From: SpSt-501 sp037481615
GTDB taxonomy: Bacteria > Desulfobacterota > Desulfobacteria > Desulfobacterales > SpSt-501
Direction: 5' to 3' (one strand)
Assembly (NCBI GenBank): GCA_037481615.1
Contig: JBBFLI010000030.1
DNA: 49,149 nucleotides
The stretch's first letter is position 1; each line of letters starts with the position of its first letter. The notes under the pieces were generated by a model. The model had not been told where the DNA came from. It did no database searches and saw only the letters and a list, made by a program, of their open reading frames with translations. Shown here piece after piece: positions 30,955 through 38,894 of the stretch. A program made the translations under genes and the position numbers.

Positions 30955-33492
30955 TCAACGGGTCAGCCCGCCGTAGACGCGGAGCAGCCGCCCGGGGAGC
31001 TCGCGCACGTCGGTGATCACGTGGTGCCGGGCCCGACCGTAGAGACGATCCAGCCGGGCATCGGCCGGGTGGTTGACCGTGACCGCATGAAAGCGGATCC
31101 CGCGGGAGGCGAGCTCGCTGATCGCCCGCCGGGTGTCGCCGACCGCCCGCTCCGCGCGGTAGCCCGTGTCGTTGGGGAAGCCGTCGCTCAGGAGCAGGAG
31201 CAGGCGCAGGCGGGCGGGCTGCTCGCCGAGGCGCCGGGCGGCATGGCGCAAGGCGGCCCCGAGGCGCGTGTTGCGCCGCGGGGTGAGCCCCCCGATGCGG
31301 CCGCACACCGCTTCGGAAAAGGGCTCGGCAAAGGACTTGACGACCCGGTATTCCACGCGGTGCCGCCCGGAGCCGGAAAAGGCGGCGATGGCGAAAGAGT
31401 CCCCCAGCCGCCGAAGGGCCTCGCAGAGCAAGACCAGAGCCTCCCCCTCGACCGCGAGCACGCTCGCCCCCGCGCCGGGGACCGCTACCGCGGTCGATCG
31501 CGAGGCATCCACGAGGAAAAGGACGGCGACATCCCGCCGGTCGGGGAGATGCTTGACGAAGAGCCGCTCGTCGGGGACCCCGCCCCGCCGGAGGTCCACG
31601 GCATACTCGAGGAGCCGGCCGTAGTCGAAGGCGTCCCCCTCGGGTCGCCCCCGGAGCCGCCGGAGCCCCTCGGGCCGCAGCCGCTCGAAGGCCCGCCGCG
31701 TCGCGCGGACGAGCGACCCCCGCCGCGCGAGCACTTCGTGGTAGAAGCCGGGCGGTCCGGGCGGCGCCGCGCTCTCGTGCACGGTGACATGGTCGGGGAG
31801 ATAATCCCCCAGATCCACGTCCCACTCCGGGTAATGAACCCCCCCGGCCTCCGCGCCTTCCGGGCCGACCGCCGGCGGGGGGTCGGGGTCCTCCGGGGGC
31901 GGGCGGCGCCCCGTCTCCTCGGGACGGCCGCCGCCCGCGCGGCCGAACCGTCGAGCGCAGGCGTCCGGAGACCCGTGCCCCCACGGGTCCCCGGGCCGGG
32001 GGCCTTTCCCGCCGGCGCAGCCGCGGCGGGGGGAAAGGAAGGAGATCCCCTGCCGCCCCGGCCGATGGGCGGGGTGAGGCCAGGGCCGCCAGCCGAAGGG
32101 CGGGTCGAGCCGCCGCCCGGCGCCGCTCCCCGCGAGCATCCGGGCCAGCGGCCGATAGGCGCCCGCAACGCAACGCATGCTGTCGGCCGCCGTGCCGGCC
32201 GGGGAGAGCCCGCCGGCCAGGCGCCGGGCGAACGCGCCGGCTCCGCCTTCCCGCCCCCCTCCCTCGCCTTCGCCCAAAAGGAGCAGGCGCAGCAGCGCGC
32301 CGAGCGAGGCGGCCCTCGCCGCCGCCGGCCCCGTTTCCGCACGCAGGGCGGCGAGGTAACGCCGCGCCAGACCGGGGTAGTGCGCCTCCAGGCAGCGGAC
32401 GAGGCGGACGATTTCGAACAGCGCGAAGAGCTCGCCGGCGAAGGCCGCGTTCGGGAAAGCGTCGAGAAAGCCCTCGAGCCCGGAGCCGGAGCCCCCCCCG
32501 GGAAGAGCGGGGGCGAAGGTCCCGAATTCGTACAGCGAGGCCTCGAGCCCTGCGAGCAACCGGTAGAGTTCCTCGTTGCCGCGGCGATCGCTCTCGCGGT
32601 CGATTTCCTCGGGCAGGAAGAGGCTCTGGCCGTCGGAGAGGACCATCCTCCCCGGGTCGACCCCGGGTCCGAACTCCGCAAGCGGCTTCACGGCGAGCGG
32701 CCCCCCGAGGCGGGCTCCCAGGTAGCGGACGAGCCGCGGCCGCAGATCCGCAAGCCGGGCGCTTCGCCCGCGACGGTGCGCCGCACGGCGCGCGGCTTCC
32801 GTTTCGAGGGCGAGAAAGGCCCGGGCGGCTGCGCGCCCTTGGCGGCGGAAGACGCCTTCGGCTTCGGCGACGAAGCCGGCGAGATCCTCCCCGCCGCAGG
32901 CCGGGAGGCCGCGCTCCAGACCGGCGAGGAACGGCTCGATCAGCAGGCGGTCGAGGCGGGCGAGATCCCGCAGCGCCCGGAGCGCCTCCCCGTCGGGGCG
33001 ACGCGCGAGCCGCTCGAAGGCGGGCGGAAGCACGCGGCTGAAGCGCCGGATGTCCTCGTGCGAGGGGCGGCTGCGGGCGATCACCTCGAGCGTCTCGAGC
33101 GCGATCCGGGCGGCGACCGCGGGCGGCGGGGACAGGGCGAGCAGCCGCGGCAGGTTGGAGAGCAGTCCCTGGAGGGCCTGCAGGCCGATCGCGGCGAGGC
33201 CTTCCCAGGCGCCGAAAAACCGCCGCGCCACCTCGGGCTCGGGGTGGAGCAGCACGGCGGGGAGGATTTCGGCGAGCAGCCGCCCTTGGGCGGCCCCGGC
33301 CGCTCCGGCCTCCCGCACGGCGCGGTGGAAAATTCGGCGCAGCGCTCCCCGGCCGGGGGCCTCGAGAAGCTCGTAGGCCGCCCGCACCGCCCCGCCGAAG
33401 GAGGGCTCGACGGCCGAGGCCCAGGCCGCATCGGAAACGGCCGGATCCCCCGACGGCCGGGCTTCCGGCAGGGGTTTCGTCTCAGGCGACAT
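30955..33492 (-). CDS. VWA domain protein, CbbO/NorD-like
   Basis: This 845-residue protein has a long helical N-terminal region (1-430), a Pro/Gly/Arg-rich low-complexity linker (about 440-565), a 'YPEWDVDLGDYLPDHVTVHE' block, and a C-terminal von Willebrand A domain with MIDAS motif DASRS near residue 660. CbbO and NorD proteins have this order and work with a MoxR-type AAA+ ATPase (CbbQ/NorQ) to remodel and activate a metalloenzyme such as RuBisCO or nitric oxide reductase. Neither client is in the window. Its start overlaps the end of the AAA+ gene. The linker looks odd but stays in frame. Confidence 0.85.
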   Translation of the reverse strand: MSPETKPLPEARPSGDPAVSDAAWASAVEPSFGGAVRAAYELLEAPGRGALRRIFHRAVREAGAAGAAQGRLLAEILPAVLLHPEPEVARRFFGAWEGLAAIGLQALQGLLSNLPRLLALSPPPAVAARIALETLEVIARSRPSHEDIRRFSRVLPPAFERLARRPDGEALRALRDLARLDRLLIEPFLAGLERGLPACGGEDLAGFVAEAEGVFRRQGRAAARAFLALETEAARRAAHRRGRSARLADLRPRLVRYLGARLGGPLAVKPLAEFGPGVDPGRMVLSDGQSLFLPEEIDRESDRRGNEELYRLLAGLEASLYEFGTFAPALPGGGSGSGLEGFLDAFPNAAFAGELFALFEIVRLVRCLEAHYPGLARRYLAALRAETGPAAARAASLGALLRLLLLGEGEGGGREGGAGAFARRLAGGLSPAGTAADSMRCVAGAYRPLARMLAGSGAGRRLDPPFGWRPWPHPAHRPGRQGISFLSPRRGCAGGKGPRPGDPWGHGSPDACARRFGRAGGGRPEETGRRPPPEDPDPPPAVGPEGAEAGGVHYPEWDVDLGDYLPDHVTVHESAAPPGPPGFYHEVLARRGSLVRATRRAFERLRPEGLRRLRGRPEGDAFDYGRLLEYAVDLRRGGVPDERLFVKHLPDRRDVAVLFLVDASRSTAVAVPGAGASVLAVEGEALVLLCEALRRLGDSFAIAAFSGSGRHRVEYRVVKSFAEPFSEAVCGRIGGLTPRRNTRLGAALRHAARRLGEQPARLRLLLLLSDGFPNDTGYRAERAVGDTRRAISELASRGIRFHAVTVNHPADARLDRLYGRARHHVITDVRELPGRLLRVYGGLTR

Positions 33493-34282
33493 CGGCGATC
33501 AGGTCGTCGAGGGTCTCCAGCAGATGCTCGTCGTCGGTCAGCGGCAGGCAGACCGCCGTGCGCACCGCCTCCCGAAATCCGATCCCGGCGCGGATCAGGC
33601 GGCCGGCATGGATGAGCAGCCGCGTCCCGGCGCCCTCGGCGAGCCCCTGCTCGCGCAGGTTGCGGATCCGGCCGCCCAGCACCACGAGCCGGGAGGCGAC
33701 CTCCGGGGCGACGCCGGCCTCCTCGGCCACGATCCTCGTTTCCTGCGCCGGCTCCGGGTAGTCGAAGTCGAGGGCCACGAACCGCTGCCGGGTGCTCGGC
33801 TTGAGATCTTTCAGGACCGACTGATAACCGGGGTTGTAGGAGATGACCATCAGGAAATCGGGATGCGCGGGCAACAGCTCGCCGGTCTTGTCGATCACCA
33901 TGCGTCGGCGGTCGTCCGTCAGGGGATGGATCACGACGGTCGTGTCCTTGCGCGCTTCCACCACCTCGTCCAGATAGCAGATGGCGCCGTGGCGCACGGC
34001 GAGCGTGAGCGGCCCGTCCACCCAGACGGTCTCGTTCTGCCGGAGCAGGTAGCGGCCGACGAGGTCCGAGGCGAAGAGGTCCTCGTGGCAGGCGACGGTG
34101 ACGAGCGGACGGCCGAGACGATGGGCCATGAACTCGACGAACCGGGTCTTGCCGCACCCCGTCGGTCCTTTCAGGAGAACCGGCAGCCGCGCCTCCCAGG
34201 CGGCCTCGAAGACCTCGACCTCGGCGCCGCGGCGCAGGTAGAAGGGGGGGTGGGAGATCCGGTAGGCATCGATCGGGCTCAT
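33482..34282 (-). CDS. MoxR-family AAA+ ATPase, CbbQ/NorQ-like
   Basis: This 266-residue ATPase has Walker A at 39-46 (GPTGCGKT), Walker B at 104-106 (LDE in 'AICYLDEVVEA'), 'MVISYNPGYQSVLKDLKPSTRQRF' spanning sensor 1 and the arginine region, and the CbbQ C-terminal domain ending '..LTDDEHLLETLDDLIADVA'. It is the size of CbbQ/NorQ (about 265). It should power the adaptor VWA protein encoded next, whose gene it overlaps by 11 bases. The ATG at 34282 was chosen; a GTG at 34297 is possible. No ribosome binding site is obvious. A promoter candidate is at 34342-34369. Confidence 0.9.
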   Translation of the reverse strand: MSPIDAYRISHPPFYLRRGAEVEVFEAAWEARLPVLLKGPTGCGKTRFVEFMAHRLGRPLVTVACHEDLFASDLVGRYLLRQNETVWVDGPLTLAVRHGAICYLDEVVEARKDTTVVIHPLTDDRRRMVIDKTGELLPAHPDFLMVISYNPGYQSVLKDLKPSTRQRFVALDFDYPEPAQETRIVAEEAGVAPEVASRLVVLGGRIRNLREQGLAEGAGTRLLIHAGRLIRAGIGFREAVRTAVCLPLTDDEHLLETLDDLIADVA

Positions 34283-34309
34283 GGCAAAACCGACCACGGC
34301 ATGCGGCTG

Positions 34310-34338
34310 TTGTCAACGCCGGGGAATCGGCGTAGAAT
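34310..34338 (+). promoter_or_regulatory. Sigma-70-like promoter for the TraB-like gene
   Basis: TTGTCA (34310-34315) and TAGAAT (34333-34338) are 17 bases apart, about 60 bases before the ATG at 34398. The match is good and points away from the MoxR operon. Confidence 0.6.
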
Positions 34339-34341
34339 GTC

Positions 34342-34369
34342 ATTGTATCCGAACCTCCGGCGCTTGCAA
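34342..34369 (-). promoter_or_regulatory. Promoter candidate for the MoxR/VWA operon
   Basis: On the minus strand TTGCAA (34369-34364) and TACAAT (34347-34342) are 16 bases apart, about 60 bases before the ATG at 34282. It lies back to back with the plus-strand promoter at 34310-34338. Confidence 0.45.
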
Positions 34370-34397
34370 GCCTCCGGGGCGGAACGGAAGATCCCGG

Positions 34398-35579
34398 ATG
34401 ACCGAGCCCGACCCCCCGCCCATCCACCGCCTGATCGAAGACGACCGCGAGTTCCTCCTGCTGGGGACGGCGCACGTCAGCGCCGCCTCCGTGCGTCTGG
34501 TCACGGAGACGATCCGCGAGTGGCGACCCGACACGGTGTGCCTCGAGCTCTGCCCCTCCCGCTACCAGGCGCTGCGCCAGGGGGAGAGGTGGCGGGACAC
34601 CGACATCCTGCGGGTCCTGCGGGACAAGAAGGCCTCGGTGCTGCTCGTCAACCTCCTGCTCGCCTCTTTCCAGAAGCGGATCGCCCGGGGGCTCGCGGTG
34701 GAGCCCGGCGCGGAAATGCGGCGCGCGGCCGAGGCGGCCGAGGAGATCGGGGCACAGATCCGCCTGGTCGACCGCGACATCCGCGTGAGCCTCACCCGGC
34801 TGTGGCGCGGACTTTCTTTGCGCGAGCGCTTCCGGCTGCTGCGCGAGCTCGCCCAGGCCCTCTTCGCCTCCCCCGCGGTCGCCCCGGAGGAGATCGAGCG
34901 CCTCAAGCGCCGCGACGTGCTCGAGGCGATGCTTGCCGAAATCGGACGCACCGTGCCCACGCTGAAACGGGTGCTTCTCGACGAGCGCGACCGGTATCTC
35001 GCGGCGAAGATCCGGCAGGCGCCGGGCGGGAAGGTTCTCGCCGTGGTGGGTGCGGGCCATCTGCCGGGCATCCTCGCCCGCTGGGGCGAGCCGCAGGATC
35101 CCGCGGCGCTCGAGAAGGTCCCGCCGCCGGGGCGCTTCGGTCGCCTGTTCTCCTGGTCCCTCCCGCTCCTGCTGCTCGCCCTCTTCGCCGCGGGCTTCAC
35201 CAGCGGCGGCGGGCGGGCGGGGGCGGACATGATCACGCTCTGGGCCCTCAGCACGGGGCTCCTCTCCGGGCTCGGCGCCGCGATCGCGCTCGCGCACCCG
35301 GTGACGATCCTCTCCGCGGTGCTCGCCGCGCCGGTCACGACGCTTCACCCGCTGGTCGCCGCCGGCTGGGTGTCGGGCCTCGTCGAAGCCTTCTCGCGCC
35401 GGCCGCGCGTGCGGGATCTCGAGGGCCTCCCCGAGGACATCCTCTCCGTGCGCGGCTTTTGGCGCAACCAGCTGACCCGCATCCTGCTCGTGGTCGTCTT
35501 CACCAACCTCGGCGCGGCCCTGGGGACCCTGATCGCCTTTCCGCTGCTGATGGGGCTGCTGGCGAAACCCGGCGGATGA
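34398..35579 (+). CDS. TraB/PrgY family membrane protein
   Basis: This 393-residue protein has a soluble TraB domain with 'LLLGTAHVSAASVRLV' near residue 20, 'DTVCLELCPSRYQAL', and a second histidine motif 'LAVVGAGHLPGI', which are the conserved GTAH and GxxH features of the family. A C-terminal membrane part of about four helices follows (245 onward). Family members are proposed metal-dependent proteases; PrgY reduces a secreted pheromone in Enterococcus. The role here is unknown. ATG 34398 has CGGAAG upstream. The next gene overlaps by ATGA. Confidence 0.88.
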   Translation: MTEPDPPPIHRLIEDDREFLLLGTAHVSAASVRLVTETIREWRPDTVCLELCPSRYQALRQGERWRDTDILRVLRDKKASVLLVNLLLASFQKRIARGLAVEPGAEMRRAAEAAEEIGAQIRLVDRDIRVSLTRLWRGLSLRERFRLLRELAQALFASPAVAPEEIERLKRRDVLEAMLAEIGRTVPTLKRVLLDERDRYLAAKIRQAPGGKVLAVVGAGHLPGILARWGEPQDPAALEKVPPPGRFGRLFSWSLPLLLLALFAAGFTSGGGRAGADMITLWALSTGLLSGLGAAIALAHPVTILSAVLAAPVTTLHPLVAAGWVSGLVEAFSRRPRVRDLEGLPEDILSVRGFWRNQLTRILLVVVFTNLGAALGTLIAFPLLMGLLAKPGG

Positions 35580-36358
35580 CGGCGAAGGTTCGAACCCCCT
35601 GGCTTCGGCTTGCCGCCCTCGCCGCAGGGCTGGCGGCCATGGCGGCCGGCTGCGCGCCCCCCGATTCACCCTCCCGGACCGCGCCGCCCGCCTCCCGCCC
35701 CCGACCGGCTCTGCCGGCCCTGCGCTTCACGATCCAGGTCGGGGCCTTCCTGAAGATCGACAACGCCGTGCGCCTGACCGAGCGGCTGCTCGCCGAGCGG
35801 CTCTCCGCCTACCACTTCATCGACGAATCCGGATTCTACAAGGTGCGGATCGGGAATTTCCCCTCGCGGGAGGCGGCCGTGTCCGAGGCCGGCCGACTGC
35901 AGCGGCGGCGGCTGATCGAGGAGTACTTCATCATCGCCCCCGAGGACTTCCCGCTGGCACGGGAGGGCGGGGCGACCGAGGAACAATTCCGGGCCGAGCT
36001 CGTGCGCACGGCGAGGCGCTTCATCGGGGTCCCCTACCGCTGGGGCGGGGACTCCACGGTGACGGGTTTCGACTGCAGCGGGCTGACGCGCGTGGTCTAC
36101 GGCCTGAACGGCCTCGAGCTGCCGCGGACTTCCGGGGAGCAGTGGCGGGCCGGGCGCCCCCGCGAGCGGCGCGCGCTCGAACGCGGCGACCTCGTCTTTT
36201 TCGCGACGAAGGGCGGCTCCCGGGTGTCCCACGTGGGGATCTACCTCGGGGGGGAAGATTTCCTCCATGCGCCCCGGCCGGGAAGCCACATCCGCGTCGA
36301 CTCCCTCAGGGACGATTTCTACCGCCGCTCCTTTCTCGGGGGGCGCACCTACCTCTAG
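35576..36358 (+). CDS. Lipoprotein with SPOR and NlpC/P60 peptidase domains
   Basis: This 260-residue protein has a lipoprotein signal with C26 as the lipidated residue ('AAMAAGC'), a SPOR-like peptidoglycan-binding domain (about 48-118; 'FTIQVGAFLKIDNAVRL') and a C-terminal NlpC/P60 cysteine peptidase domain with C167 ('DCSGL'), H219 ('SHVGIYLG') and H231 ('FLHAPRPG') as the triad. It probably cuts stem peptides of peptidoglycan, guided by SPOR to denuded glycan at division sites. The order SPOR then NlpC/P60 is uncommon. Its start overlaps the TraB-like gene; its stop shares CTAG with the convergent purN stop. Confidence 0.9.
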   Translation: MTAKVRTPWLRLAALAAGLAAMAAGCAPPDSPSRTAPPASRPRPALPALRFTIQVGAFLKIDNAVRLTERLLAERLSAYHFIDESGFYKVRIGNFPSREAAVSEAGRLQRRRLIEEYFIIAPEDFPLAREGGATEEQFRAELVRTARRFIGVPYRWGGDSTVTGFDCSGLTRVVYGLNGLELPRTSGEQWRAGRPRERRALERGDLVFFATKGGSRVSHVGIYLGGEDFLHAPRPGSHIRVDSLRDDFYRRSFLGGRTYL

Positions 36359-37161
36359 CCGGCCCCCGGCGCGGGCGGGGCGATGACCACGACCGTCCGC
36401 TCCCGCCGCCCGCCGGGAAGCTCCCAGACCCGCCGCTCGGTGCGCAGCCGCCCCTCGGCGAAGAGCCGGATGCACTCGGGGTAGAGACGCCATTCCTGCT
36501 CGAGCCCCTTGCGCCGCACCGTCTCCAGGGTGTCGCCTTCCTCGATGGGGAAGGCCCGCTGGCCGATGATCGGCCCGGTGTCCTCGCCGTAATCGACGAA
36601 ATGCACCGTGCACCCGGCCACCTTGCACCCGTAGCGGAAGGTGTCGCCGTAGCCGTCGGTGCCGGGGAATGCGGGCAGCAGCGCCGGATGGATGTTCATG
36701 ATCCGCGGGGGGTTGCGGCCCGCGTTCACGCGGTCGATGAAATAAGGGCTGAGGATGCGCATGAAGCCGGCCAGCACCAACAGATCGAAGGGGAAGGGGC
36801 GCATGGCGGCGAGCAGCTCCGCCTCCGCCGCGGCGCGGGAGGCGAGAAAGCGGTCGAGCCGCTGCGGGTCGTCTCCCTCCGGCCGAAGCCGCTGCCGGGC
36901 GCGCGCCTCGGCGGGCGAAAAATCCTCCGGCGGGCGAGCCTGCGGATCGTGGGCAAAACGCCGCAGGATCTCCCGGTAAGGGACGACGAAGGTCGGCACC
37001 CCGCAGGCGCGGGCCCGATCGAGGCCTTTCGCCTCCGGGTTGTCGGAGCCGACGAACACGACCCGCGCGGGAAGACGTCCTTCGCGGATGGCATCCAGGA
37101 TCGCCTGCAGATTGGTTCCCCCCCCGGAGATCAGCACCCCCAGTCGAATGGGTTCGGTCAT
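36355..37161 (-). CDS. purN: Phosphoribosylglycinamide formyltransferase
   Basis: This 268-residue enzyme formylates GAR with 10-formyl-THF in purine synthesis. It has 'VLISGGGTNLQAILDAI' at the N-terminus, catalytic Asn and His in 'MNIHPALLP' and catalytic Asp in 'VDYGEDTGPIIGQ'. It is longer than typical PurN (about 210): there is an insertion of roughly 33 residues around residues 67-100 (charged, 'PEDFSPAEARARQRL') and a C-terminal extension. The variant 'GTDGYGDTFRYGCKVAGCTVHF' replaces the usual 'PGLHTHxxA' loop. Divergent from trxA. Confidence 0.9.
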   Translation of the reverse strand: MTEPIRLGVLISGGGTNLQAILDAIREGRLPARVVFVGSDNPEAKGLDRARACGVPTFVVPYREILRRFAHDPQARPPEDFSPAEARARQRLRPEGDDPQRLDRFLASRAAAEAELLAAMRPFPFDLLVLAGFMRILSPYFIDRVNAGRNPPRIMNIHPALLPAFPGTDGYGDTFRYGCKVAGCTVHFVDYGEDTGPIIGQRAFPIEEGDTLETVRRKGLEQEWRLYPECIRLFAEGRLRTERRVWELPGGRRERTVVVIAPPAPGAG

Positions 37162-37218
37162 GGCGTCGTTTCCTCGACCCGCCCCGCGGCAGCGGGCTTC
37201 GGCGGCGGGCGTGTTTGG

Positions 37219-37247
37219 TTGACATCCTTCGAGGGAGACTCTATTAT
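37219..37247 (+). promoter_or_regulatory. Near-consensus sigma-70 promoter for trxA
   Basis: TTGACA (37219-37224) and TATTAT (37242-37247) are 17 bases apart, about 37 bases before the trxA ATG. It is the best consensus match in the window, consistent with high housekeeping expression of trxA-bamD. Confidence 0.75.
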
Positions 37248-37283
37248 CCCCGCATTCCGGTTGCAAGAAAGGAAGCATGCCTC

Positions 37284-37610
37284 ATGGCGGACGGAATTCT
37301 GGAACTCGAGGACGGCACGTTCGAGGCCGAGGTGTTGAAGAGCGAAAAGCCGGTGCTGGTCGATTTCTGGGCCCCCTGGTGCGGGCCCTGCAAGGCGATA
37401 GCGCCCGTGGTGGAGGATCTCGCCAAGCACTACGCGGGCAAGGTCAAATTCGCCAAGTGCAACGTCGACAACAACCCGGTCACCCCCGGCAAGTACGGCA
37501 TCAAGGCCATCCCGACGCTGATCTTCTTCAAAAACGGCAACGTGGTCAACCAGATCACGGGAATGGTCGCCAAGGCCAAGCTTGAAGAAGCCCTCCAGAA
37601 GCTCCTTTGA
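37284..37610 (+). CDS. trxA: Thioredoxin
   Basis: This 108-residue protein is a standard thioredoxin with the redox site WCGPC at 32-36, the buried Asp in 'VLVDFWAPW', and the cis-proline in 'IKAIPTLIFF'. It reduces protein disulfides in the cytoplasm with thioredoxin reductase. The ATG at 37284 is chosen because it gives family length and lies after AAGAAAGGAAG; a longer in-frame start at 37215 would sit inside the promoter. The bamD-like gene follows closely. Confidence 0.97.
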   Translation: MADGILELEDGTFEAEVLKSEKPVLVDFWAPWCGPCKAIAPVVEDLAKHYAGKVKFAKCNVDNNPVTPGKYGIKAIPTLIFFKNGNVVNQITGMVAKAKLEEALQKLL

Positions 37611-37623
37611 TCGCCCCGGCGAC

Positions 37624-38499
37624 GTGCCGCGGGGACGTGCGGCGAACGTCGAAAGGGATTGCGGCGTCCCGCGCGAGAGGACCCGAACCGCAGGCGCCGC
37701 GGCGCGGGCGGCTTCCGGGGAAGGCCTCCGCCTCCCCCCCCTCGCCCTGTGCGTCGTGTTCCTCCTGCTGGCGCCCGTCGGCTGCTCGACACTCCGCGAA
37801 ACCGCCTCCGACATCAAAAAGGGCGTGACCGGCCTCTTCGGGGCGAGCGACGAGCAGCTGAGCGCCGAGGAACTCGCGCTGCGCGGGATGGAGGCCTACG
37901 ACGGCGGGAACTACCGCCGGGCCATCGAGCACTTCCGGAAGCTCAAGGACATCTACCCGTTTTCCCGCTACGCCGTCCTGGCCGAGCTCAAGCTGGGCGA
38001 TGCGCACTACCGCCTCGAGGAGTACGAGGATGCGCTCTTCGCCTACGAGGAATTCGAAAAGCTCCACCCCCGCAACGAGGCCGTGCCCTACGTGATCTAC
38101 CAGATCGGGCGCTGCCACTTCGACCGCGTCTCCACGCCCGATCGGGACCCGACCCCGGCGCGGAAGGCTCTGGAGGCGTTCGAGCGCCTGCAGAAGCAAT
38201 TCCCCGGCGATCCCTGGGCCCGGCGCGCGGCCGACCACATCGTCGCCTGCCAGAAAACACTCGCCGCCCACGAGTTCGGGGTGGGCCGCTTCTACTTCAA
38301 GGCCGGTTATTATCGCGCCGCCCTCGAGCGTTTCCGGGCCGTCATCACCCGCTACCCGGACGTCGGCCTTCACCAGCCGGCCCTCGAGCTGATCACCCAG
38401 TGTGAAATCCGCCTCGCCCAGGCCTCCCCCCGAGCCGCCGAGCCGCCTTCGTCGGCCTCGCCCGCGCCCGCCTCCCCCTGGGCGCCGGACAACGGCTGA
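37624..38499 (+). CDS. bamD: Outer membrane assembly lipoprotein BamD
   Basis: About 290 residues with a lipoprotein-type signal ending 'LLAPVGCS' and TPR-like repeats: 'YDGGNYRRAIEHFRKLKDIYPFS', split here after 'IYPFS', then 'EYEDALFAYEEFEKLHP', 'VIYQIGRCHF', and 'YYRAALERFRAVITRYPD'. This is the BamD/ComL pattern, an essential part of the BAM complex that inserts beta-barrel proteins into the outer membrane. The start is uncertain: there is no ATG, GTG at 37624 leaves about 45 residues before the hydrophobic core, and a TTG at 37582 lies inside trxA. The lipobox has Pro at -3, which is unusual. Confidence 0.85.
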   Translation: MPRGRAANVERDCGVPRERTRTAGAAARAASGEGLRLPPLALCVVFLLLAPVGCSTLRETASDIKKGVTGLFGASDEQLSAEELALRGMEAYDGGNYRRAIEHFRKLKDIYPFSRYAVLAELKLGDAHYRLEEYEDALFAYEEFEKLHPRNEAVPYVIYQIGRCHFDRVSTPDRDPTPARKALEAFERLQKQFPGDPWARRAADHIVACQKTLAAHEFGVGRFYFKAGYYRAALERFRAVITRYPDVGLHQPALELITQCEIRLAQASPRAAEPPSSASPAPASPWAPDNG

Positions 38500-38523
38500 A
38501 GCCGTCCGGCGAACAGGAAACCC

Positions 38524-38553
38524 TTGCTTTTTTCACCGAAATCGTGCCATAAA
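38524..38553 (+). promoter_or_regulatory. Promoter candidate for rpmB
   Basis: TTGCTT (38524-38529) and CATAAA (38548-38553) are 18 bases apart in an AT-rich gap, about 55 bases before the rpmB ATG. Confidence 0.45.
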
Positions 38554-38608
38554 AGGGCTTTGCAATTTTTCGGATGAGCGAAGGACGATCCGGGAGGTTC
38601 AGCGCACC

Positions 38609-38800
38609 ATGGCCAAGCAATGCGACGTCTGCGGCAAAAAGCCGCTCGTGGGCAGCAACATCAGCCACGCGCACAATGTGACCAAGCGCCGTTTCGACCC
38701 CAACCTGCAGCGCGTGCGCGCCTTGACCGCGGGGGGCGTGCGCAAGATGACCGTCTGCACCGCCTGCCTGAAAGCCGGCCGCATCCAGAAAGCCCCCTGA
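38609..38800 (+). CDS. rpmB: 50S ribosomal protein L28
   Basis: This 63-residue protein matches bacterial L28: 'KQCDVCGKKPLVGSNISHAHN' with 'RRFDPNLQRVR', and 'VCTACLKAGRIQK' at the end. Four cysteines (C5, C8, C50, C53) make it the zinc-binding C+ form, as opposed to zinc-free paralogues made under zinc starvation. GGGAGG precedes the ATG. It stands alone on this strand; rpmG is not adjacent. The relA-like gene is convergent. Confidence 0.97.
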   Translation: MAKQCDVCGKKPLVGSNISHAHNVTKRRFDPNLQRVRALTAGGVRKMTVCTACLKAGRIQKAP

Positions 38801-38894
38801 CGGGCCGCCGGACGGCCGACCGCCGGGCCTTCGGTCGCCGCGCGGCCGCGCCCTCCCCCCGCCAAACCCCTTCGGGGATCCCTCCCGGCGCCCC

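Noticed and set aside
31900..32110. Frameshift in the low-complexity part of the VWA gene
   Set aside because: The Pro/Arg/Gly-rich linker looks odd, but the frame is open on both sides and the downstream YPEWD block and VWA domain are in the same frame as the N-terminal region.
30955..34282. Assigning the AAA+/VWA pair as norQ and norD
   Set aside because: No norB or norC is present and CbbQ/CbbO proteins look the same at this level, so no symbol is given.
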